From Scleroderma bovista (taxonomy: Eukaryota; Basidiomycota; Agaricomycetes; Boletales; Sclerodermataceae), in contig JAYMGJ010000632.1 of assembly GCA_037178675.1 (NCBI GenBank), positions 1-31,228 on the forward strand: a stretch of DNA of 31,228 nucleotides, read 5' to 3'. How positions within the stretch are numbered: position 1 is the first letter of the stretch; every line of letters begins with the position of its first letter. Of this stretch, positions 18,684 to 27,887 are shown in pieces. The translations under genes and the position numbers were made by a program. The notes under the pieces were generated by a model. The model did no database searches. It was not told the origin of the DNA and saw nothing but the letters and a program-made list of their open reading frames with translations.

Positions 18684-21600
18684 GTGAGCTGCATTGACTC
18701 CGGAAGTGCACCCAAGGAGGCCCGCCTCAATGTGTCCACTCTTTTTGACCCAAACTCCCTTATGCCCCATGTTTCCCTTTTATCTCTTGATATACCTAAA
18801 ATCCACACTCTTGTGGACTCCGGGTCCATGCATTGTTTTGTAGATTTACAATTTGCACACAAAAACAACCTTACCTCTTACTCCATCTCTCCCATCCAAC
18901 TCTGGCTATTTGACAGCACATCAAACTTTGTAATTACTCAAGCTATCGAATTATCAGTGCAGTTCCCCGCATCCAGTGATGTCACCTCCATGACTTTTTA
19001 TCTCACTCTGTTGGATTCTGAATGCTCGATTGTCCTTGAACATAACTGGCTCACCCGCTATAATCTGTTGATTGACTGGGTATTGAGTAGTTTAACATTG
19101 TGGACTCTTGCAGGAAGTTTGCCAGTGCCCCCATTGACTCCCTCTCCAGTTCTGCCTGGAAACCTTGACCCCGGCCTCTCCAGCCAGTCTACCCCTGGCT
19201 CTATGCCATCTGTCAACACTCTGGCTTGCACCCCTCTGCACATCTCTCTAATCAATGCAGCCGCATTCGTGCATGCATGCAGTTTGGAAGGATCCACGAA
19301 GTACCAACTCCAGCTGTGTTGTTATGGACCAACTTTTTATCTTATCTAATCTGTGATTAGATAGTGTTTATCTTATCTTAGTGTACAGCCCCTATCTTAT
19401 CTACTTAGTCTAGATCTGTACCTTGTGCTGTACACACTGCCACCCTTGACATCATTACGCACAGCCTTAGCTCTGCAGTGATGTCATCACATAGCCTTCT
19501 ACCTGCATGTAGCCTCATGGATAGCCTCGCATAGCCCTCATGTATAGTAGTATATATACAGTGCAATCCAGCACCCAGAGGCTCCCCATTCGAGCTTGTC
19601 TTGGGTCTTTGCTCTAGTACTCACGTCCTATTCCTCTTAGAGTCTTAGCGTGTGCTCGGGTCCTTGGTGTTTTTCCTAGGGTTGTCTCATGCATCCTGCC
19701 AACTCAGCAAAGGTCTGGTCTTCTTCTATATCAACTCTGCCAGACTTGGACATCATCCCCCCGGAATATCACGATTATGCGGATGTGTTCAGTAAGGCAA
19801 AAGCCTCTGAACTTCCCCTGCACCGTGATTACGATTTGAAGATTGAACTCAAAGAAGGTACTTCACCACCCCTGGGAACCCTTTACTCACTGTCTCCGGT
19901 CGAGCTTTCTGCCCTCTGGACATTCATCAATGAGAATCTCACTACAGGTTTCATCCGCCCTACCTCTTCCTCTCACGCTGCTCCAGTCCTCTTCGTCAAG
20001 AAGAAGGATGGCTCCTTACGACTATGCGTTGACTTCCGAGGCCTAAACAAAATCACCAAAAAGGACTGCTATCCACTCCCCCTTATCTCTGATCTATTGG
20101 ACTCCCCCAGCCGTGCTAAGATCTATTCAAAGATCGACCTCTGGCACGTGTACCATCTAGTCCGGATTGCTCCAGGCGATGAATGGAAGACCACTTTCTG
20201 AACACACTATGGGTCCTACAAGTGGTTAGTAATGCCCTTTGACCTCACTAATGCCCCTGCAGCATTCCAGCACTTTGTCAACACTGTCTTTGCTGACATG
20301 CTGGATGTCTGCGTCATTGTGTACCTCAACGACATCCTCATTTACTCCGAGGATATGGAGTCTCACCAGCAGCACGTCCGGGAGATTCTCCACCGACTCC
20401 AGTTACACGGCCTCTTCGCCAAACCAGAGAAATGTGAGTTCCACTCAGACTCAGTGGAGTATCTTGGCTACCATCTATCCCCTGAAGGTCTGACTATGTC
20501 TCTGGACAAAATCCAAACCATCTCCAATTGGCCTGAACCTTGTAAGGTAAAGGACATCCAATCCTTCTTGGGATTTGCCAACTTCTACTGCCAGTTCATA
20601 TTCAATTACTCTGACATTGTGGTTCCTCTTACCTGGCTCACCCAGAAAGATGCCCCTTGGATTTTCTCTGAGGACTGTCAATGTGCCTTCAATGCCCTCA
20701 AGTATGCCTTCACTACCATGCCCATACTCACTCACTTTATTCCGGACACCCCTATCATTGTGGAAACTGATGCCTCCAACTACGCCATTGCTGGTATCTT
20801 GTCCATCACCTGCTCCAACGGAGAGATCCATCTGGTAGTGTTCTACTCCCGGACCTTGACTGCTCCAGAACTGAACTATGACACCCATGATAAGGAACTC
20901 CTTGCCATCTTTGAGGCATTCCAGAACTGGTGCCATTACCTTGAAGGCTCCGCCTCCCCTATTGATGTCGTCACCGACCACAAAAATCTGGAGTATTTCT
21001 CTACCTCCAAAATCCTCTCCCACTGGCAAGCCCAGTGGTCTGAATTCCTCTCTCAGTTTAACCTCGTCATTCGTTTCTGCCCCGGAAAACTCAGTGCCAA
21101 GCTGGACGCTCTCACTAGACGATGGGACGTCTACACCAAAGAGGGGGATAGTGGCTACACCTGGGTTAACCCCCAAAATCTCCAGCCAGTGTTCACTCAA
21201 GAACAGCTCACTAATTCACTTTGTGCTACCATTTTAGAGTTCCCAGTCCTCCATCAAGCAGTCGCCATCATGGACATGGAGACACTCCACAACAACATCT
21301 TATCTGCTCTTCCCTCAGATCCCATTGCCCAGATCCACCTCTCTGACCCTCTGGACTCTCGCTGGTCTGCAGATGAGACAGGTTTCCTCCGCCTAGATGG
21401 TCGCATCTATGTACCAGACCTGGACAGTCTCCACCTCCAGGTACTCTGGTATCACCATGATCACCCACTCTCTGGCCACTTTGGGAAAAACTGGACTCTG
21501 GAAATAATCCGGCGTAAGTACACCTGGCCTGGTCTCAGGACCTTTGTCAAGGACTACGTCCCGTCCTGTACCTCTTGCGCATGAGCTAAGACACCACGCC

Positions 21601-22746
21601 ATAGACCCTACGGACTGCTGAAACAGCTTCCCATACTGGAGAAGCCATGGAATTCCATTTTGGTGGATTTCATTGAGCAACTCCCTTCATCTACCAGCTG
21701 TACAGCCATCCTGGTTGTGGTAGACCGGCTTTCTAAACAAGCCATCTTCATTCCTACTCACAACACCATCACTAGCCTGGAGTTCGTGAAGCTCTTTCTA
21801 CTCCATGTATTCTCCAAGCACGGTGTTCCCGCCCACATCACCTCAGATCACGGTACTGAGTTTGTCTCCCACTTCTTCCGGTCACTCGGAAAAGCCCTCA
21901 ACATGCACCTCCACTTCACCTCCAGTTACCATCCGGAAGGTGATGGCCAGACAGAGTGATCCAACCAAACACTCGAACAATACCTCTGTGTCTACTGCAA
22001 CTACCAGCAGGACAACTGGGCAGACCTACTCCCTTCTGGCGGAGTTTGCTTATAATAACGCACCTAGTGCTACCACCAGAGTCTCTCCATTCTTTGCTAA
22101 CAAAGGTTATCATCCTAACATCTCCGTCTACCCAGAACACAATATGACCTCTGCACGGGCTTGTGACTATGCAGTCGACCTTGAGTCGCTGCATCAATAC
22201 CTTCGAGAAGAAATGGCCAATGCGCAACTTCGCTACCAAGGACCGGCTGATGCCAAACGTACTCAGGCACTGGACTTCAAGGTTGGCAACCAAGTGTACA
22301 TGAAAGCCAAATACTTCCAGTCAACACAACCATCCAAAAAGCTATGAGAGAAGAATCTGGGGCCCTACACTATCATCGCACAAGTAGGCTCCCTCTCTTT
22401 TACGCTCCGCCTTCCAGATTCCATGCATGCTGTTCACCCTGTCTTCCACATCTCCCAACTCGAACTGGCCATACCCAACACCATACCGGACCGGATACAA
22501 CCTCCTCCACCACTGGTCGAAGTCGATGGTGAACCAGAGTTTGAGATCACTGAGATCCTCGACTCCAAGGTTGACCATCAATGCAAATCGTGTAAACTGT
22601 TGTACTTGGTGCGTTGGTCCGGTTATGAGGGGACTGACAAAGAAACGTCTTGGCTACTCGCCACTGAACTAGGCAACACTACGGAACTACTAGAAGATTA
22701 TCATGTCCGGTACCCAGACAAACCCAGACCACTCGCGTCCATATAG
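18684..22746 (+). pseudogene. pol: pol polyprotein (PR-RT-RNase H-integrase-chromodomain)
   Basis: Protease LVDSGS (Asp codon 18816-18818). RT starts with PPEYHDYADVFSKAKA (about 19760), has LCVDFRGLNKITKKDCYPLP and a catalytic box that reads YLND instead of YLDD (20322-20333). RNase H carries VETDASNYA and NYDTHDKELLAIFEAF. Integrase has the HH/CC zinc region (HHDHPLSGHFG, CTSC), VDFIEQLP, TSDHGTE and HPEGDGQTE, the three acidic residues being present. The C-terminus is a chromodomain (YLVRWSGYEGTDKETSW). TGA stops lie at 20199, 21582, 21957 and 22345, a frameshift near 22020, and an LTR interrupts between protease and RT. Arg positions of the family often read Cys, Trp or Gln. Non-functional. 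Confidence 0.93.
19320..19689 (+). mobile_element. LTR-like insertion between protease and RT
   Basis: TGTTATGGACCAAC marks the start, confirmed because 14732-15002 (reversed) begins its homology at the same base. It has a TATATATAC box at about 19549-19557 and ends near GGGTTGTCTCA. Pol reads STKYQLQL before it and IIPPEYHDYADVF soon after. No clear 5-bp target duplication was found, so the 3' limit is approximate. Confidence 0.65.
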
Positions 22747-22904
22747 TATTACTCTCGCCTCTGTTTCCTTTATCTGTTTCTCCTATCTGTTTCACTCTGT
22801 CTGTGTAATATCACTCACTCTCAAAAACCAGTCCACTTTCCTCTATAAACAAAAAGTAAAACTAATTTACATTTCTATTTACAAGCACTGGACTGGACTA
22901 CCTA

Positions 22905-23070
22905 CACACCGGGGATTTCAAAATTTTCCATCTGTTTATACTGCATTGAAAATGACAAATGATAATTTTAAATTTTAATGCAAGTAAAATGTGAAAGTAA
23001 AATTTAAAACTATCATTTGTCATTTTCAATGCACTATAAACGGCTGGAAAATCTTGAAATCCCTGGTGTG
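22905..23070. mobile_element. Hairpin MITE, 166 bp, 73-bp arms, TSD CTA
   Basis: Left arm 22905-22977 (starting CACACCGGGGATTTC) and right arm 22998-23070 are inverted copies with few mismatches, separated by a 20-bp loop. CTA flanks it at 22902-22904 and 23071-23073. It is AT-rich and sits between the end of pol (22746) and the end of the convergent antisense ORF (23217). It could also act as a bidirectional 3' end. A 3-bp TSD fits PIF/Harbinger or CACTA types. Confidence 0.75.
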
Positions 23071-23216
23071 CTACTCTGGTGCAGGTCCTTCTTGCTCCTC
23101 CAGCTCCTGGTCGATCTCTTCTGGATTGACCTCCTCCTCACTATCTTCCTCCAGCACAATGAACTCCGATGTAAAAACCAGCACTCATTGAAAAATGTTT
23201 TGAGGCTGGCGCTGAG

Positions 23217-24121
23217 TCAGTCATTGGACCGCGAAACAGACCGCATGGAGTCCACGATCCAGGCCATCTGTCTGGTCATCACCTCCACTGCGGCTGTCAG
23301 TCTGTCCATCCGCTCCAGGAAGGGCCCGGTGTTGAAACTGGACCTTGACCTGGATGGGCCTGCCACCTCCACAACCTCGTTGTTGTTGTTGAAGACCTTC
23401 GCCAGCTTCTTCTTCTTCTGTTTTTCACCACCTCGCAGTGATGTTGCCACCTCCTTCTCTTTCACCTTGCCTTTCGCCTTGTCCACAATCAGACCGGATC
23501 CACCTACCTTCAGCCACTCACATTTCTCCTTCAAACCAGCACACTTCATGCATGCCCACTGCTTGGGCTTCTCTGGGTCATGCTCACACACTGCACAATG
23601 CTTCGCACAATGCACACACCTGCAAGAGTCAATAAAGGAAATGAGAGCACAGTAAGAATAAATACTTACTGGACCCCTACAATGAGACCTGCCTCCAGTT
23701 CCTCCCTTGCTCTCTTTTTTGATGCTTCCTGTGCCATTGCCTTCTGCTTGGCAGCTACCTCCGCCACCCTCCTTTGCTCCAACTCTGCCCTCGCTTGCAA
23801 CTCTGCCCTCGCTTGCAACTCTGCCCTCTCCTTCTCTGCCTGCTCACATGCCTTACGTTCTGCCTCTGCCTTTGCATGCTCTGCCTCCTCGCAAGCCCTC
23901 GCTTTCACCTCTTCCCTTGCTCTCTTCTCCTCTGCCTCCCAGTGCTGTCTCTCCTCTCTCCTCACCTGCTTGCGACAACAACGCTCCTTCACCTTAGCGT
24001 CAAGAACACTCGACTCATCCTCGCTACCGGATATCAACTCTGGCATTGGAGCCTTCATCCAGTCCTTGGACTCAGTGGCAGCTGGGGTGGTGGGGCTGGT
24101 GGACTTAGTGTGTGCAGACAT
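23217..24121 (-). CDS. Antisense accessory protein of the chromovirus (Cys-rich, coiled coil), 284 aa
   Basis: Two exons, 24121-23670 and 23619-23217, are joined across a 50-nt intron with GTAAGT and TTGCAG borders; splicing keeps one open frame of 285 codons with no defect. Residues about 45-140 are an Ala/Glu/Arg/Lys coiled coil with an 18-bp repeat (AELQAR). Residues 152-184 hold seven cysteines (CVHCAKHCAVC, then ACMKCAGLKEKC), a likely zinc-binding module. A basic stretch (GEKQKKKK) and a C-terminal helix (FLERMDRLTAAVEVMTRQMA) follow. A TATAAAG stands about 47 nt before the ATG. It lies inside the element, opposite to pol. Function unknown: a nucleic-acid-binding or regulatory protein is a guess. 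It could also be a host-derived passenger. Confidence 0.75.
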
Positions 24122-24167
24122 ATTTCAGATGGCAAGAAGTTGGGGGTAAGAGCAAAACGGGTCTGAT

Positions 24168-24175
24168 CTTTATAG
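24168..24175 (-). promoter_or_regulatory. TATA box of the antisense ORF
   Basis: TATAAAGA on the minus strand lies about 47 nt upstream of the ATG at 24121, between the ORF and the polypurine tract. It suggests the ORF has its own promoter rather than depending on the LTR. Confidence 0.5.
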
Positions 24176-24268
24176 ATCCAAGATTCATACTCAGACAACC
24201 ACTCCGGACTCTGCATTGTCTTAGGCAACCACACGTCAGCCTCATTGGGGCCTCATGGGTTCGGCCCT

Positions 24269-24281
24269 AAAAGGGGGATAC
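24269..24281 (+). promoter_or_regulatory. Polypurine tract
   Basis: AAAAGGGGGA followed by TAC abuts the 3' LTR start (24282). This is the expected position for plus-strand DNA priming. Confidence 0.85.
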
Positions 24282-24900
24282 TGTTATGACCATGTCCAAC
24301 TCCGGGTCTTGTCTGGTCACTCCGATCACATCACAGCTCTCTAACCCAACTCCGGTCGCTCATCACTTGCTCTGGTCACGGATGTGCAGATAACCTTCCG
24401 TTAAGTACGACCCTTTGTCTATACCCCATTCACTCTTACTACACTTTTCCGTCTGCCCTGCCTTGACGTGAGTTCTCTGTGAACTCAATATATCCTAGAC
24501 CTTGTAGCATTATCACCGAACCTGATTTATTTTACCCAGACCTGACTTTATTTTCACTGGACCTGACCTAGTCCTAACTCCGGTCATCCCTTGTCCACTA
24601 TTAGGTTGTTTACTTGTCACCATATGTACTCGACCCTAGTTTCTATACCCTCTAGTTTACCTTGTACACCTCAGTCTGAAATCATCTAAGTTACTACTCC
24701 TGATCCTTGTCTGTCTCCGTCTCTTTCTCTGTCTGACTGGAACCTATGCAAGGGATCAATGCTCACTGTCCTTGTCGTTGAATCCAATCAGTTGCAACTC
24801 CAGCCCGGGCTAACCTCTGCCCAAATCCCTGATCTTCCCTCTCATCTGCTTTCGTCCAGACTTAACCAGACCCCCTACTGGAGTAGACCCAGACTTGACA
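24282..24900 (+). repeat. 3' LTR (619 bp)
   Basis: It starts TGTTATGACCATG, ends CCCAGACTTGACA, and is followed by TACCC. AGTCTGAAAT is at 24673-24682. The stretch holding TATAAG in the 5' LTR is deleted here (TTTCTA joins directly to CCCTCTAG near 24650). U3 of any new copy is made from this LTR, so progeny would have lacked the TATA box. Confidence 0.93.
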
Positions 24901-24905
24901 TACCC

Positions 24906-25174
24906 CCAACAAGGTACCTAACTGTAGTTCTGTCCATCCTGCTCCAGGCTAGCCCACTTCAACCCAGTCTGGGAAAGTTGTACTCTGATTGTTACTTTTT
25001 AATGATAGTTCTCACTCAGAGGAGACTGGACAGACTGCTCCAGACTGTCCCAGAAAACAAGCTCTGTACCCACATGTGACAAACAGACAAATGATATCAT
25101 TCCAAATGTAGATACTGATAGTGCCAAATGTGATCAGATGCTAGATAGTATGATAATCAACAATAAACGCCTGC
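24906..25174 (+). other. Continuation of the insertion target; unassigned
   Basis: Sequence after the TACCC duplication should continue 15003-15247. An open frame runs to 25079 (RYLTVVLSILLQASPLQPSL and onwards) without known motifs. A second short frame, NDIIPNVDTDSAKCDQMLDS, follows. No gene recognised. Confidence 0.35.
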
Positions 25175-27829
25175 CTAATCGAGATCCACATCAAAACCAG
25201 TTGTTGTACCTGAGGATGTCCCATTACTAATGAAACACGTGAATGAATCACTAATTGGTGACAACGTGATACTTACCTTCCGATCTTTGCCCACTGCGTG
25301 TGAAGCGACTTGGTTTTGAGATGATGGACACTGGAGGTGTCACATTTTGCCATAAGACCAAGGATATCAACATAAACATCTGAATAAACAGTTCATCTAA
25401 ATGCAACGTCCTTGCCTTCAGCCAGTACTTCATTGAGTGTGACTTTGATCTATGTACAATGGATTAGTACAAGAAAGAATAATTAAAAAAAGAAAAGGTA
25501 GCTACAGCGGTAGCTGTGAGCGCAACAGCGGCACGTGGTACTTCATTTGTGAAGACCTCAGGGAAAAGGCTGCCCATAGCATTGGAACCAGAGTAAAAAA
25601 GTTGATAACGAGCCTGGAGAGAGCAGGGTGCGCAAGGTTGATAGTATGATCCTATCAAATATTGTTAGTCCTGTGAAGTCACAGACCAAATACTCACCTC
25701 CTCATCAATGCCATTTTTCAAGAAATTGCTGTGCTCCAAAAGGTTTTTCGTGATTTCAGCATTAGCAGGTCGATGGTTTTGAGCATCCCACTCATAATGC
25801 TTGGGGACGTATGTACGAGCCTTCTTCTTGAGAGTGGACTGCCAGTTATCAACGTCTTCCCAAAGCTGGAAAATGATGAATCAGTAAAGTCGCCCAGGTT
25901 GTATTATGACATACAAGCTTTGTGATATCAACTGTATATCGAGGCCACCATCCTTTCAACAGAAGTTGAAATTAGTCATTGTGTTCTGGGCTGATGAGAA
26001 GACTTACCATCAGGAACAGGTAAGCCTCAGCTACGTTGTTCAGCAATGGCTTTCGTTGATGTACTCAACACCCTTGTGATTGAAATCTTGATGAAGTGGA
26101 AACAAATTGACAGATGTGATGCCACAGTGAGAGAACTGTTTCGCGTGTTCGATGGTGTCACAGACTGTGGGGGGATAAGATTGAAGTTGAGAAGGATCTG
26201 CATCATCAGCTAGGACACCTGATGTGCCTGAAGCTGCAGCAGGCTGCTGGCAGGAGCTTGAAGGGGGCCAAGAACAAACATCTGTCATTGGGGTGGATGA
26301 CTGAACCGTTGGACGAACACCAGCAATATCCAGGTCGTTTACCACAGAACCTTCAGGGGGATCTTCGCCTCCAGCAGACAGCAAGCTCTGAGAGTTTTGG
26401 GAAGTTTGCCACCTGCACACCACAAGGAGTTGTGCGTTGTCGGGTAGGCGAGGGGCACGGTTCTGCTGACAGTGCTGAGCCACGACATCCTCTGTGTCTC
26501 CTAAGTAGTATAAGTGCCTTGTATAGAACAAAATATAAACTTACGTTGTGCAGCCGTAAGCACGGGAGCACGACCCAGTGCAGTACCATCAGGATTCGGA
26601 TGTTCATCCTGGGCACCTTATTGAATGATAAATGAGCCTGCATGGTAGAGCAGGGCCTAAACTCACAGTGGCCATGAATAACTGCCTCTGCAAAGCGTTC
26701 ATCCTCACTTGGGGAGGCCTCATCAATGACAGGGTCTTCATTAAAATTTCTGATATCAGCTGCACCTTCATTCGTTGCAAACATACTGTGCCCTCAAGGC
26801 ATAGATTGGGGAAGTTGACGAAATGACTGCATTTGCCACAACCCAACGGCACGTGGTGGTGGTGGTGAAAGACTTGATTCATGAGGGACCGAGTGCTGAC
26901 TCTGGAGAGAGGGGGCAGAGGAGTTTCCTGAAAGTGAGTGTGGAGCAGAGGATTGCTGCACATGTGAAGCCCGTGCAGGAGCCTCTGAGGCTCCTGCTGA
27001 TGCAGCGAAATGTCAAAGATATGATCATCATCATTGAGAATCCTCCTGAAAATTTGTATCAGCGTCATTGCCACACTCAGATGGGGCGAGAGAGGTGGGA
27101 GCCGTGGATCCATTGCTTGATATGGAGTCCGAGAACATTGAGCTGCGAGAAGATGAAGTGGCTGAGGATGGCCTGTTGAATCACAGTATCAGAGGTGCAG
27201 CAGCCAAAGACTATTGCAGACAGTGAACAGCTTACCGAACTTGAACAACTGATGACATCTTGGCAGGCTGGGTAGCACCACCAAAATCACCAGAAATAGA
27301 CGAGGAATGTACTTTAATGCCACACTGTTCACTGTGTTTGGAGAGCGTAAATGATGGTTGAACTTGCGCTTCACCAGGGACACCTTGAGATTGAGAAGTC
27401 AGAGTTGACCCAGTTGAGAACGTCACCCTTGGTGGAATTTGGCTCTCAGCCCATCATCAAAGTGATGAGAAGGGGCCATTGGGTTGACTGGATGTCCCTG
27501 TGTTGCTACCTTGAGGCTCCGACTTGAGGGTTGGGTATGCATTGCCATTTGGATCTGCTCGATGTTTTGGAGCTGATTAAGTTGTCCTCCACTGCCTTTC
27601 CCAGTCCGCAATGAACACCTTGGCTCAGGTTGAGAACCACCAGAAGGCTCTGGTGATACTGAGAGGTGGTATTTTCATATCAGGAAGTTTACAATGACTT
27701 GCCAAATTGATTCTCCAGTTCTGGATCAAAAAGTTGATCAGCCCTTGGCCTTTTGGCATTTTTTGCCTCAAAATCATGTGGCTGGCTAGCAGCACTATCG
27801 TGAGGGAGGGTTTTGTGCTTGGGGGGCAT
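25175..27829 (-). pseudogene. DUF6532-type fungal gene, degraded
   Basis: A minus-strand ATG at 27829 opens MPPKHKTLPHDSAASQPHDF and a basic region (KNAKRPRADQLFDPELENQF). A long Ser/Pro/Gln-rich linker over several exons follows, then PIIDEA-like acidic sequence (VIDEASPSEDERFAEA) and QDEHPNPDGTALGRAPVLTA. The conserved part has GITSVNLFPLHQDFNHKGVE, LWEDVDNWQSTLKKKARTYV, a block with GSLFPEVFTNEVPRAAVALT, and VDILGLMAKCDTSSVHHLKT to WAKIG, near a stop at 25175. This order fits Agaricomycete DUF6532 proteins, whose function is unknown. Introns with GTAAGT are visible. A TGA at 25393-25395, one in the linker and a frameshift near 27440 indicate inactivation. Confidence 0.65.
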
Positions 27830-27871
27830 GGGGATGGTGTTGCGGTAAAAGACAGGGGCTTTGGCTCTATC

Positions 27872-27880
27872 TTTATATAA
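27872..27880 (-). promoter_or_regulatory. TATA box of the DUF6532 gene
   Basis: TTATATAAAG on the minus strand is about 42 nt upstream of the ATG at 27829. It lies just before the open frame at the 3' end of the upstream kinase relic, so the two genes were packed in tandem. Confidence 0.45.
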
Positions 27881-27887
27881 ATTCACC

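Larger units (their letters stand above)
15248..24900 (+). mobile_element. Ty3/gypsy chromovirus, nearly full-length but dead
   Basis: The element runs from TGTTACG at 15248 to CTTGACA at 24900 and is flanked by the 5-bp duplication TACCC (15243-15247 and 24901-24905). In order it holds the 5' LTR, PBS, gag, protease, RT, RNase H, integrase, chromodomain, an antisense ORF, a polypurine tract and the 3' LTR. The PR-RT-RH-IN order with a C-terminal chromodomain defines a chromovirus. Two LTRs of other families and a hairpin MITE have inserted since. Six in-frame TGA stops and at least two frameshifts kill gag-pol. Confidence 0.93.

Noticed and set aside
19301..19710. CCAACTC(C)AGC on both sides of the LTR-like insertion as a target duplication
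   Set aside because: Too long for an LTR element (usually 4-6 bp) and not adjacent to the terminus. Possibly coincidence.
20475..21200. 241-codon minus-strand open frame
   Set aside because: It lies opposite the RT/RNase H frame, whose motifs are clear. It is a codon-bias shadow without recognisable domains.
26604..27113. 169-codon minus-strand frame with a poly-His run
   Set aside because: The neighbouring frame gives the Ser/Pro/Gln-rich linker that connects to the DUF6532 exons, so this one is a shadow.
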